The notes under the pieces were generated by a model, which was not told the origin of the DNA, made no database searches, and was given only the letters and a program-made list of their open reading frames with translations. Made by a program: the position numbers and the translations under genes. This document shows positions 9,087-18,275 of a stretch of 64,000 nt of DNA, one piece after another. The stretch comes from Cyclobacterium lianum (lineage in GTDB: Bacteria; Bacteroidota; Bacteroidia; Cytophagales; Cyclobacteriaceae), in the NCBI RefSeq assembly GCF_900143075.1, contig NZ_FRCY01000011.1, positions 95,747-159,746 of the forward strand. The letters run 5' to 3'. Position 1 is the first letter of the stretch, and each line of letters begins with the position of its first letter.

Positions 9087-12000
9087 TTAAAAATTATACC
9101 CCAAAGTTACATAAAATCTGGTTTTTTCAACGGAATAATTCCGAATGGGCCTTGCCGCATCTACCTTGACATAGTAATTAAGCAATACCGTCCTGATCCC
9201 TGCACCGTAGCTCTGAAGCCAGGGGTTGTTGAAATTATTGAGGGTGATAACAAACGGAGACCCTTCTGTATTGATGACCTCGGTATTCTGATCGTTTACC
9301 CGCTCCCAGGGAGCCGAGTTAGTCCAGGCAGAGCCCGCATCATAGAAACCAACAAGTTGAAAGTTTCTGACAAAGTTTGACGTTATATTTCCCCGGGACA
9401 AATAGGAAAATAAGGGTATCCTCAATTCAGCATTGAAAGTAATCACATTATTCCCTCTTATCTCATCGTAGTCGAAACCTCTGAGGTCTACAAATTCGGC
9501 AAACAAAAGATTGGAGTTTTCCACTCCTTCCTCATTTCGCACCGGAGATACTTCCGGGCGGTTGGTAGGAGGCTGATGAAACTGGTTAAAAAGCCAGTTG
9601 TCCATTCCACCTACCAGGTATTTTTGCGGATTATTGCCATAAAATCCCCCTGCAAAAAGCCTGGTAGCCAGGGTAATGTTTTTATGGATTTTTTGGTAAT
9701 TCCTGAAATCAAGGTAGACATTACTGAAGGAGCGCTCGGAAAGATTCAGCCCCTGGTAATGCACCAAACCGATTTTTCCTTTCAAACCTTGTTCCATATA
9801 TAATCCCAGTTGCCTGGTCTTGTCTACCACCAGTTCAGCCCGTGCTCCGGCAAAATTAATATCCAGCCTGCTTTGGGGGCCATCTCCACCTCTGAGAATA
9901 GAATCAGGATTCAGGTTAAAATATTGTGATTTGGCTACAAATGGGGACAGGCTTATTCTGGTGTTGACTGACAATGGGTACGAAACCCCTATTTCAGATT
10001 TGGTAAGCACGTACTTTTGCTCATTCAAATCCCCTTCGTCCCTCATAAGTGACCTCCTGTCAAACCGGCCCCTAAAATCCAGCCGGTATTTCAGGTATTC
10101 GTATTCGAAATAAATATCTGACCCGGAGCTAAAATCCATCGCAGTCATGACCCCTCCTTTGATGGAATGGTTGTCCAGCAGATCGGTCATTCGCCCATTC
10201 AGATTGATGCCAAACCCGCGCAAGGGGTCCACCACAAAAGAGGTGTTTAAACTGGTTGTAATGAACTGGGGTATATAATCCCTTGGCCCCTGCACTCTTT
10301 TGACCATATTTTGTTGTCTGAAGGCATCCAGGATGTTGCTTCTCCTTTCGGCGAGGGACACATCTTCCTGTTCATCCTGTACAGACTGCTGGCCATACAG
10401 GGAAGGGATCGTATCGAAAGTATAATTGTCGGTATCCAATCCCCCTTCTCGTTCAAACCGCAGTCTTTCTACATTTATCGCACCGGTCATAGGAGTTTGA
10501 TCCGGAGCGAGGGTATCTGCCATAACGGCTTCCCCGGCCTCCCGCGCCAGGACTGACGTATCTTGCTCTACGCCTCCAAGCATCAGCCCCTCCAGATTGA
10601 TACCTACCAAACTGGTATCAGCTTCGCTTATCTGAGGCGCTATTTCTTCCTCACTTTCGTCCTCACTGGCTGATTCCGCAATTGTCCCGGTTTCCGGCTC
10701 CTCCTCATCTTCATCTTCCCGTTGGATTCTGCGATTGGATATCCGTTCATTGAGCATTTTTGCTTGCTTCAATTGAATTCTTGGGGTACTTGGTGTAAAC
10801 TGGTCCATATTGGGAAAGGTTTCCAGCACCAACCTGCTCTGCCGTCCATCCCGTACAGCATATGCCCATTTGTTGTTTTCAACATCGTAATCAAAGGACT
10901 CCAGGCTTTTATTGAATGCAGAAACCTGGCTGGAGATATTGCTGCCCAGCCCAAGCCGCATGATGTTTGCGATACCACTTTGTTCACTGAGATGCAGGAT
11001 CGTGGCATTGTTTAATTTTTTTGGAAGCAGATTAATGTGATTCAGATTGGTCAACCGCTCCTCTGAGATCGTGTCTCCCAGATTGAGCTGAAACAGGTTG
11101 TAATAATCCGGAAGGTTATTCACATCAATTACCCCTGTCATCAGACTGTCCGGCAGATCAGTTTTATTTGAGGAGTAGATAATGGTAGAATCATTGAGAT
11201 AAATGGGCGTGCGGTCATCAAAGACATCATTGGTGATCCTCCTGCCCTGCCCCCGCATATTTAGCGTGTATATGTCGGTTTGCCCGTTGTTAATGGCAGA
11301 AAGCACCATGGTCTGACCATTGGGTGCAAAGTCCAGACCAAGGATCTGTGTGATATTTCTCAGGAAAATCTTATCCTGGCTGCTGCCATCAATTGCCCGC
11401 ATCCTGAGGGTAGTGACGCCTCTTTTGAATGTGGCAATCACCAGATTAAGCGTATCTCTCCAGGCAATGGCCGGGCTTGTATAGTCGGCATCCTGCTCGT
11501 AAGAGGAATAGCCTCCACGCAGGATCACACTCTCCCTGCCACTGACCAATTCCCTGACCTTAACCCTAAACTTCCCTTCTGTATTCTGGATGTAGGCAAG
11601 GTGCTTGCCATCCGGGCTGAAGTTCAACCCTGAAATGGCACCAAACTTATTTTTGGGTGTAGATACGATGACATTGCTCTCATTGACGTCTTTAAAATTC
11701 TGGAATACATCCTTATTGATGTCGGTATAAAACTTCTGCCATTCACTGGTGAAATCCCTGAACCGTCTGCCCAGTGTATTGGAAATACTGTTTTCTTCAT
11801 TCCTATTGATCCGGCTCAGGTTAAGAATGCTCGAGATATACCGTTTGCCATATTTTTCTACAATGTAGTTCCAGATTGACTGACCTACCAGGCCTGCTTC
11901 TTCGTTTTGTAGCTTAAACAGTTTTGGGTTTTCGTTATCCCGCAAATAGTGGCGGACGAAATCGTCCATTTCCCGACTCCAGCCTTTGGCCAGGTAGAGG

Positions 12001-12533
12001 GCTGCACCATCGATAAACCAGTCCGGAAAGTTATTCACCAGGTTTGCCTGAAAGGCGTCGGAGATACTCGAACCATACAGCATTTCCTCGATGATGATTT
12101 TTGAGGTATTGTAGAGCAAATCTGTCTTGAATGACTCCCATGATCCTGAATAAGCTACTTCTGCCAGTAGCTTGCTGAAAAAGGTCTGTCCGTCTACAGT
12201 AAAATTGTTGTTGTTGAGATTCAGGTTGCTCTCAAGCAACTCCTGATTGGAATTATAAATAAAAATCTTAGGTTTGGTGTAGGCTACATATCCGATGGAC
12301 TGGGTCAGGTTATCAAATTCTCCCTCCAAAAAATCGATGGCTCTTCTCGCATTCGTTTGTCCGCCATCGTAATAATACACCTCAAAATTATTGGAAGTAA
12401 AATAGTACCAATCCTTATCTTTGTGCTGAATCCGGTTTTTTCCAAACCTTTCCTGATCAAATTGTGCCAATAAAGAGCCACTATTACCACAAAAGATCAG
12501 TAACCAAATAAGTGCTAGATTTTTAAGTCTCAT
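9087..12533 (-). CDS. TolB-like propeller / outer-membrane barrel fusion protein
   Basis: A 1148-residue envelope protein with several modules. It has a signal peptide (about 1-23), a peptidase-MA-like region (about 30-280) that has IIIEEMLYG where an active gluzincin would show HExxH, and WD40/TolB-like propeller repeats (about 290-570, for example GLNFSPDGKHLAYI and GLDFAPNGQTMVLS). A strongly acidic linker (about 605-690) follows, and then a C-terminal beta-barrel of surface-antigen/Omp85 type (about 760-1148) ending in FYVTLGYNF with the terminal Phe typical of BAM substrates. Such proteins recur in Bacteroidota; their role is not established. It lies between an FAD oxidoreductase (31 bases upstream) and yicC (18 bases downstream). 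The lost HExxH argues for binding rather than proteolysis. Confidence 0.8.
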   Translation of the reverse strand: MRLKNLALIWLLIFCGNSGSLLAQFDQERFGKNRIQHKDKDWYYFTSNNFEVYYYDGGQTNARRAIDFLEGEFDNLTQSIGYVAYTKPKIFIYNSNQELLESNLNLNNNNFTVDGQTFFSKLLAEVAYSGSWESFKTDLLYNTSKIIIEEMLYGSSISDAFQANLVNNFPDWFIDGAALYLAKGWSREMDDFVRHYLRDNENPKLFKLQNEEAGLVGQSIWNYIVEKYGKRYISSILNLSRINRNEENSISNTLGRRFRDFTSEWQKFYTDINKDVFQNFKDVNESNVIVSTPKNKFGAISGLNFSPDGKHLAYIQNTEGKFRVKVRELVSGRESVILRGGYSSYEQDADYTSPAIAWRDTLNLVIATFKRGVTTLRMRAIDGSSQDKIFLRNITQILGLDFAPNGQTMVLSAINNGQTDIYTLNMRGQGRRITNDVFDDRTPIYLNDSTIIYSSNKTDLPDSLMTGVIDVNNLPDYYNLFQLNLGDTISEERLTNLNHINLLPKKLNNATILHLSEQSGIANIMRLGLGSNISSQVSAFNKSLESFDYDVENNKWAYAVRDGRQSRLVLETFPNMDQFTPSTPRIQLKQAKMLNERISNRRIQREDEDEEEPETGTIAESASEDESEEEIAPQISEADTSLVGINLEGLMLGGVEQDTSVLAREAGEAVMADTLAPDQTPMTGAINVERLRFEREGGLDTDNYTFDTIPSLYGQQSVQDEQEDVSLAERRSNILDAFRQQNMVKRVQGPRDYIPQFITTSLNTSFVVDPLRGFGINLNGRMTDLLDNHSIKGGVMTAMDFSSGSDIYFEYEYLKYRLDFRGRFDRRSLMRDEGDLNEQKYVLTKSEIGVSYPLSVNTRISLSPFVAKSQYFNLNPDSILRGGDGPQSRLDINFAGARAELVVDKTRQLGLYMEQGLKGKIGLVHYQGLNLSERSFSNVYLDFRNYQKIHKNITLATRLFAGGFYGNNPQKYLVGGMDNWLFNQFHQPPTNRPEVSPVRNEEGVENSNLLFAEFVDLRGFDYDEIRGNNVITFNAELRIPLFSYLSRGNITSNFVRNFQLVGFYDAGSAWTNSAPWERVNDQNTEVINTEGSPFVITLNNFNNPWLQSYGAGIRTVLLNYYVKVDAARPIRNYSVEKTRFYVTLGYNF

Positions 12534-12564
12534 TTACCTGCCTTAGTAATTATTTGCCAATATC

Positions 12565-13620
12565 TTAAATATACTTAAAAAAACGATTTATGTTCACTTC
12601 TTTTTGAGGTTCCTCCCCTGAATGCAAAAAATCAACCATTTTCCTACTGAAATAGGGCGCTAGCGAGACACCTTTGGCACCGAGTCCTCCGAAAAGGTAA
12701 ACGTTTTCCTCTGAAGGATGTTTACCGAGTATGGGCCGCCTGTCAGGTGTTGCCGGCCTTACCCCTACCTGATGATGCAAAATTTCCAGTACCTTTTCCG
12801 GTATCAGTTGCCGGAGTTTGTCCAGAATTTCCTGCCTTGCGGCGGCAGTAGGCTCAAGGTCTATATTTCGGTTGTCGTAGGTAGCTCCTACTTTTCCCAG
12901 TCCATTTCCCAAATCGATCCGAAACACTCCCCTATTGATAATTTTGCTGGAGTAAAAATCCTGCCTCAGGGTCAGGATCTCTCCTTTTACCGGGGCAAAC
13001 GGTAGCCAGTCAAAAAATCCCTGATCCTTTGCCCGTATACCGTTCGTAAAAATCAAACCTCCTGCAGTAAGGTCCTGGTATTCCCAATCACCATCTTTGC
13101 CCCGTTTCAACTGATTCCTGGAAAACACCGCTTCCGTCATCAATCCTTGTGATTTGGCCCATGTCCGGTATGCCTGAAGCAGTACCGGGATGTCTACATA
13201 GCCTGCTTTTTTTAACAGAAGTCCCCCCATGCCATCATTCACACCGGGAAATTGGGGGCCTGTAAATACCTCTTTGATAAAACCTTCAAATTGATCGTCG
13301 GCACTTTTTGCCAGCCATTCATTTTGCTCCTCAAAGGAAATGAATGGTCGGAAAATCCCCTGAGGATGCAGCAATTTTTGGTTTAGAAAACCTTCCATCT
13401 CCTGATAAAACGGCTCTATTTCTGCAAACAATATATCTGCCATCCAGGTTTTTATCATTTTTCTTCCCGTTACCGGATTGTACAACCCAGCCGCCACCCT
13501 ACTGCTGGCGGAGGGATGTGCATCATCGATGAGGTGCACAGTGTATCCGGCCCTGAAGAGCCGGTAAGAGAGTATTGTTCCCGCCAGGCCCTGTCCTATC
13601 AGTAAAAAATCTGCTTTCAT
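12565..13620 (-). CDS. FAD-dependent oxidoreductase (DAO family)
   Basis: A 351-residue flavoprotein of the D-amino-acid oxidase/glycine oxidase superfamily. The N-terminal dinucleotide-binding motif LLIGQGLAGTILSYRL (about 6-21) has GxGxxG, and an acidic residue ends the second strand (HLIDD). The conserved RVAAGLYNPVTGRK follows near 42-55. Near the C-terminus, GVRPATPDRRPILGKHP and NVYLFGGLGAKGVSLAPY are the typical FAD-closing motifs. The substrate cannot be told from sequence; amino-acid or amine oxidation is the family norm. It is the first gene of the operon leading to the propeller-barrel gene and yicC, and is divergent from the MBL hydrolase across 56 bases. Confidence 0.85.
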   Translation of the reverse strand: MKADFLLIGQGLAGTILSYRLFRAGYTVHLIDDAHPSASSRVAAGLYNPVTGRKMIKTWMADILFAEIEPFYQEMEGFLNQKLLHPQGIFRPFISFEEQNEWLAKSADDQFEGFIKEVFTGPQFPGVNDGMGGLLLKKAGYVDIPVLLQAYRTWAKSQGLMTEAVFSRNQLKRGKDGDWEYQDLTAGGLIFTNGIRAKDQGFFDWLPFAPVKGEILTLRQDFYSSKIINRGVFRIDLGNGLGKVGATYDNRNIDLEPTAAARQEILDKLRQLIPEKVLEILHHQVGVRPATPDRRPILGKHPSEENVYLFGGLGAKGVSLAPYFSRKMVDFLHSGEEPQKEVNINRFFKYI

Positions 13621-13676
13621 GCCTGAAATTAAATCATTCTTTGTTATTTTGAAGCTGAATCCGCAATCATTTTACC

Positions 13677-14330
13677 ATGCTACAAATTAAATCCTTTACA
13701 TTCAATCCCTTTGCAGAAAATACCTATGTCCTTTATGATGAAACCGGTGACGCACTGATCATTGACCCGGGCTGTTATGAAAAGCAGGAAAAAGGGTCAT
13801 TGTTTGACTTTGTAGCGGACAAGGAACTGCAACCGGTAAAACTGATCAATACCCATTGCCACATTGATCATGTTCTGGGAAATGCCTTCGTCAGGTCTAC
13901 CTACGATATTCCCCTCTGGTACCACAAAGAAGAGGAAGCTATTTTGCGTGCTGTAAGCAGCTATGCCCCTAACTATGGTTTTGCCCAGTATCAGGACAGC
14001 AAAGCAGACCACTACATCAAGGAAGGGGAATGGATCAAATTTGGAAACCAGCAATTGTTGTGTATCTGGGTTCCGGGCCATTCACCCGGGCATCTGGTAT
14101 TTTACGAGGAGAAAAACAGGATTTGCATCGGCGGTGATACCCTGTTTAAAGGTAGCATCGGCAGAACAGATCTACCCGGTGGTGATCATGAAACCCTTCT
14201 CAGTGCAATAAAAACCAAGCTTTTCATCCTTCCTGATGAGGTGATCGTCTACCCGGGACATGGCCCGGAGACAAGCATAGGTGAAGAAAAGAAAAACAAC
14301 CCCTTTGTAGGTAAAAATTCTTCAGTTTGA
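13677..14330 (+). CDS. MBL-fold metallo-hydrolase (glyoxalase II-like)
   Basis: A 217-residue metallo-beta-lactamase-fold hydrolase. The metal-binding motif THCHIDHVLG (HxHxDH) lies at about residues 59-68, followed by PGHSPGHLVFY, GGDTLFKGSIGRTDLPGGD and VYPGHGPET, which supply the remaining His and Asp ligands for two metals. The family includes hydroxyacylglutathione hydrolases and persulfide dioxygenases; here the spacing suits a GloB-like thioesterase, but the substrate is uncertain. It opens a five-gene operon whose members overlap or nearly do so; the stop overlaps the TTG start of pssA. Confidence 0.88.
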   Translation: MLQIKSFTFNPFAENTYVLYDETGDALIIDPGCYEKQEKGSLFDFVADKELQPVKLINTHCHIDHVLGNAFVRSTYDIPLWYHKEEEAILRAVSSYAPNYGFAQYQDSKADHYIKEGEWIKFGNQQLLCIWVPGHSPGHLVFYEEKNRICIGGDTLFKGSIGRTDLPGGDHETLLSAIKTKLFILPDEVIVYPGHGPETSIGEEKKNNPFVGKNSSV

Positions 14331-15031
14331 GTGTAATAAGACATATCCCCAATACCCTCACCTGCCTGAATCTGTTGTCAGGTATGATTGGAATCCTCTA
14401 CGTGGTGCAGAATGGCCCTTATTATGGTTTCTATTTTATTCTTGCCGCAGCAGTTTTTGATTTTTTTGATGGTTTTGCCGCACGCTGGCTTAAGGTACAG
14501 GGGGAAATGGGCAAACAGTTGGATTCTCTTGCCGATATGGTCACTTTCGGCGTATTGCCTTCCTTCATTGCTTTCTTTTTGATCCAATCGGCAGGAGGAC
14601 ATCCCTTCCTGCCCTATCTGGCATTCCTCATCGGCATCCAATCTGCATTGAGGCTGGCCAAATTCAACATTGATGAGCGGCAGGAAGACCGGTTCATTGG
14701 CCTGCCTACTCCTGCCAATGCCCTGTTTTTTTCTACACTGCCCCTGCTTGCAGCCGGAGAATCGTTTTTTGGTGAACTGCTGCAAAACCCCTGGTTGCTG
14801 TCAACCATTAGCGTTTTGTTTGCGTTATTACTTACGGCTGAAATACCGCTGATAGCGTTAAAATTCAAGGATTATAGCTGGAAAAACAACTTGTTTCGTT
14901 ACCTGTTGGTTTTGGTATCTGCAGGAAGTCTCGCTTTTTGGGGCTGGGCAGGGATACCTCTGGCGGTACTCGCCTACATCCTGCTTTCATTGATAAATAA
15001 CCGATTCGAAAAGAATGAGGGGAAAACCTGA
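14327..15031 (+). CDS. pssA: CDP-diacylglycerol--serine O-phosphatidyltransferase
   Basis: A 234-residue membrane enzyme that makes phosphatidylserine from CDP-diacylglycerol and serine, the precursor of phosphatidylethanolamine. The complete CDP-alcohol phosphotransferase motif is present: D45-x2-D48-G49-x2-A52-R53-x8-G62-x3-D66-x3-D70. The N-terminal NTLTCLNLLSGM and six or so hydrophobic segments fit the PssA subfamily. It starts at TTG, whose last two bases overlap the stop of the MBL gene (TTGA), which implies translational coupling. It overlaps porU by 17 bases. No psd gene is visible here. Confidence 0.92.
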   Translation: MSVIRHIPNTLTCLNLLSGMIGILYVVQNGPYYGFYFILAAAVFDFFDGFAARWLKVQGEMGKQLDSLADMVTFGVLPSFIAFFLIQSAGGHPFLPYLAFLIGIQSALRLAKFNIDERQEDRFIGLPTPANALFFSTLPLLAAGESFFGELLQNPWLLSTISVLFALLLTAEIPLIALKFKDYSWKNNLFRYLLVLVSAGSLAFWGWAGIPLAVLAYILLSLINNRFEKNEGKT

Positions 15032-18000
15032 TCTTGCGACAAAATCACCATTGATCATTCTGATCTTTCTGTTGGCCGGTTCCCCCCTTTTTTCCCAGCA
15101 ATTCCTCAAATTTCCCATCAGCAGCGAAGGGGTGTACCGGCTCAGTCAGGAGCAGGCTAGTGCCTGGGGCCTTGGAGACCTGGACCAAATCAGCATATTG
15201 GGTGTGCCGGGCATGCTGCCTCAAATATTGGACAGCACTGCCTTTGAATGCAGGGAAGTGCCACAGAAAAGGATAGGCAACAGCCTGTATTTTTTCCTGG
15301 CTCAGGCAGACCAGATACAAATGACCGAGGGTAAACCCAGCCTGACCCCACACGTTTTTACAGATACCCTTTACTACCTGATACAGACCGGCAGCGCACC
15401 TGAAAACCAGGTCAGGACCAGTGCTACCGCTTCGGTTCGTGAAACCGGTACTTTCAGCAATCCGCCTTTATTTCGCTACAGCCATTTCAAAATCGAAGAA
15501 GACAACCTTTTGACTTCCGGAAGGGACTGGTATGGCTACCGGACCTTTTCCAACAACAGTAAAACCATAGCGCTTCCCAAACCTGACGTACGCCCTGATG
15601 GTAGGGTAGTGATAGTTTCGGAAGTTCTTTCCCAGTCCTTTGGCGAAAGTGTTTTTCGCTTTGCCCTTAACGGGGAATCCATTGGCGAAATTGCTTTGCC
15701 TTCCATTCCTGACAGCAGGTATGCCATCAAAGGACGGGAGGCGACTTATGCCACACAGGCTGCCTTCCCCGAAAGCGGTGATCAGCTAAGCTTCAGGTTT
15801 ACATATCTGTCTACCAATCCCAATGGCGCTGGTTTCCTGAAATATGTGCTGCTCGGTTTTCCCTATACCGGCCGGGAATGGGAACCTGGAGTTTACTACA
15901 ACCCCTCCGGTGCTACCTTTTTCGCCAATACCGCGTTGATGCATTTTTGGGATATCAGCAGGTTTTACGAAGTGAAGGAAGTGGAAGCCAGTCCCGGGCT
16001 GCCTCTTCAGGCTGAAAAACTGGTTGTTTTTGATCCTGAACATACGGCGGAAATTCCACGCCCCGAAGCTGTAAGAGACCGCTCGCAACTCATTTCAGGT
16101 TATCCTGAATTACTCATCATCAGCCCGGACTACCTGATGTCTCAGGCACAAAGGCTGGCCGATTTCAAAAACAACCTGGGACTGCCTACCGCTGTGGTAG
16201 GTTTGCAGGATATTTACGACACATATGGCTACGGCAACCCCGACATTACCAGCATCAGAAACTTTTTGGCCCAGCAGTGGCAGGAGGGCAGAACGCTGAA
16301 AAACGTGTTGCTTTTTGGCAAAGGGACATTTGACTACAAAAATAAATTGGGGGGACGACCAAACCTTGTCCCCACGTACAGCTCCCGAAACAGCCTGAAT
16401 CCACTGACCACTTATGGATCTGACGATTATTATGGCTTTTTGGAGCTGGGGAAGGGGCAATGGGAAGAAACAGACAGCGGAGATCACCTGCTCGACATTG
16501 GTGTAGGACGAATCCCCGCAATAAATGTACGTGAAGCTGCGATTGCCGTTGACAAGATCATCCACTACCAGAGCAGAAATGAGGGCCAATGGAAAAGAAG
16601 ACTGCTCTTTGTGGCTGATGACGGGGACAATCATATCCACCTGGATGATGCCGAAAATCACAGTTCCTATCTGAACAGACAACATCCGGAGTTTGAAATC
16701 AGAAAGCTGTACCTGGATAGCTATGCGCAACCGCATGGAGAAAATCGGCAGACCGCACCGATGGCCAGGGAGGCACTTGCCAGGGAATTGCAGGACGGAC
16801 TGCTACTCGTCAACTATATTGGCCATGGAAACGAACTGACCTGGGCAGCGGAGAATCTATTCAGTGCCAGTGATATCGCTGACTGGCCTGACTCAGATCA
16901 TTACCCGATTTTCGTCACCGCTACCTGTGAATTTGGACGGCATGACAGTCCCTTTATCCGCTCCGGTGCAGAAGAGCTTTTGTTTGCCCTTAACAAAGGG
17001 GCCATCGCGGTATTGACTACCGGTCGACCTGTATTCAGCAGCGTAAACTACGCGCTTAACAAAGCATTTATTGAGGCCGTATTCAGCGAAAACGGAAACC
17101 TGAGCCTGGGAGAAATATTTAAACTCACCAAGAACAACAGTCTCAATGGTTCCCTGAACAGAAATTTTTCACTGCTGGGTGACCCCTCCATCCACACCGA
17201 TCTCCCTGACCTGGATAGCAAAACCACTTCATGGCGATCTCTTACCACCAGCATGGAGATCGATACCCTGGCCGGATTGCATCAATTGGCTTATTCCGGG
17301 GAAATTCAGGACCCTCTCACCGGGGCCAGGATCAATCAATTTGACGGGGATTATGAGATAAGGATCGAAAGCTATCCGCGCAAAACCCAAACCCTTGGAG
17401 ACGAAAGCCCTCCTACCTCCTACCTGAGTTATAACCAGGCTTTATTCAGGGGAAAGGGAAAGGTGAAAAACGGTTTTTTTCAGGGTGAGCTCATGTTGGG
17501 AAAACTGGACACCAATGCTGTAGTCACAGGCAGGATAAAGCTTTATGCCGTAGACGATAACCGGGAAACAGAAGCGTTTGGCGGTATGGATGTTCCTCTG
17601 GGCTTAGATACGGGTTCCATTACCCCGGAGCATGAAGGTCCGCACATGGAAGTGGCTTTTTACGACAGTCTGGCAAACCCAACGGTCATACCCTCACGGC
17701 AGAGCAATGTCTGGCTGTTTCTGAGAGATACCTCCGGTATTCTCATTGATCGGCCAGAAGGCATTCACTACCGGCTAAATGGCGGGGAACCGGAATCGCT
17801 TACGGACCGATATACAGCCCTTGCCGGCAGTTTTCGCCAGGGTTATGTCAAATTCATGATCGAGGACTTACAGGAGGGCAAAAACCGGCTGGTTTTTGCT
17901 GCGAAGGATCTTCAGGGAAACGAGCGGCAATTGGTGAGTAATATTGAGGTCAGGGGAAGTTTGCAGATGCAACTGGAGGAGGTTTTGCCTTTCCCCAATC

Positions 18001-18275
18001 CTGCATCGGAGCAGGTGGGATTCAGGGTCACCCATAACCGTCCCGGAGAAAATTTAATTTTGAAATTGAATGTATTTTCTAACTCCGGAGGTGAAATATT
18101 TTCATTGCAACGGCGTTTCCCAAAAGCTGAACGGTCGTTAAAGGACATTCAATGGATATTTTTACAAAGCAAAACCAAATATCCGGCAAAAGGAACTTAT
18201 CTTTACGAAATCAATCTTCAATCTGAAGAAGACGGTGCTTCAGAAAGAAAGGGGGGCAAAATTATTATTCAATGA
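15015..18275 (+). CDS. porU: PorU, type IX secretion sortase (C25 peptidase family)
   Basis: A 1086-residue surface sortase that removes the C-terminal signal of T9SS cargo and joins the mature protein to anionic LPS. A signal peptide covers about residues 1-28. The gingipain-type catalytic domain includes His604 in NYIGHGNELTW and Cys638 in FVTATCEFGRHDSPF. The C-terminal 85 or so residues (from FPNPASEQVGF to GGKIIIQ) resemble a T9SS sorting domain, as known for PorU, which keeps its own uncleaved CTD. It overlaps pssA by 17 bases and porV by 4 bases (ATGA), so it is translationally coupled on both sides. Confidence 0.94.
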   Translation: MRGKPDLATKSPLIILIFLLAGSPLFSQQFLKFPISSEGVYRLSQEQASAWGLGDLDQISILGVPGMLPQILDSTAFECREVPQKRIGNSLYFFLAQADQIQMTEGKPSLTPHVFTDTLYYLIQTGSAPENQVRTSATASVRETGTFSNPPLFRYSHFKIEEDNLLTSGRDWYGYRTFSNNSKTIALPKPDVRPDGRVVIVSEVLSQSFGESVFRFALNGESIGEIALPSIPDSRYAIKGREATYATQAAFPESGDQLSFRFTYLSTNPNGAGFLKYVLLGFPYTGREWEPGVYYNPSGATFFANTALMHFWDISRFYEVKEVEASPGLPLQAEKLVVFDPEHTAEIPRPEAVRDRSQLISGYPELLIISPDYLMSQAQRLADFKNNLGLPTAVVGLQDIYDTYGYGNPDITSIRNFLAQQWQEGRTLKNVLLFGKGTFDYKNKLGGRPNLVPTYSSRNSLNPLTTYGSDDYYGFLELGKGQWEETDSGDHLLDIGVGRIPAINVREAAIAVDKIIHYQSRNEGQWKRRLLFVADDGDNHIHLDDAENHSSYLNRQHPEFEIRKLYLDSYAQPHGENRQTAPMAREALARELQDGLLLVNYIGHGNELTWAAENLFSASDIADWPDSDHYPIFVTATCEFGRHDSPFIRSGAEELLFALNKGAIAVLTTGRPVFSSVNYALNKAFIEAVFSENGNLSLGEIFKLTKNNSLNGSLNRNFSLLGDPSIHTDLPDLDSKTTSWRSLTTSMEIDTLAGLHQLAYSGEIQDPLTGARINQFDGDYEIRIESYPRKTQTLGDESPPTSYLSYNQALFRGKGKVKNGFFQGELMLGKLDTNAVVTGRIKLYAVDDNRETEAFGGMDVPLGLDTGSITPEHEGPHMEVAFYDSLANPTVIPSRQSNVWLFLRDTSGILIDRPEGIHYRLNGGEPESLTDRYTALAGSFRQGYVKFMIEDLQEGKNRLVFAAKDLQGNERQLVSNIEVRGSLQMQLEEVLPFPNPASEQVGFRVTHNRPGENLILKLNVFSNSGGEIFSLQRRFPKAERSLKDIQWIFLQSKTKYPAKGTYLYEINLQSEEDGASERKGGKIIIQ

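Noticed and set aside
16110..16736. 208-codon minus-strand ORF opposite porU
   Set aside because: Antisense shadow inside the porU catalytic domain region.
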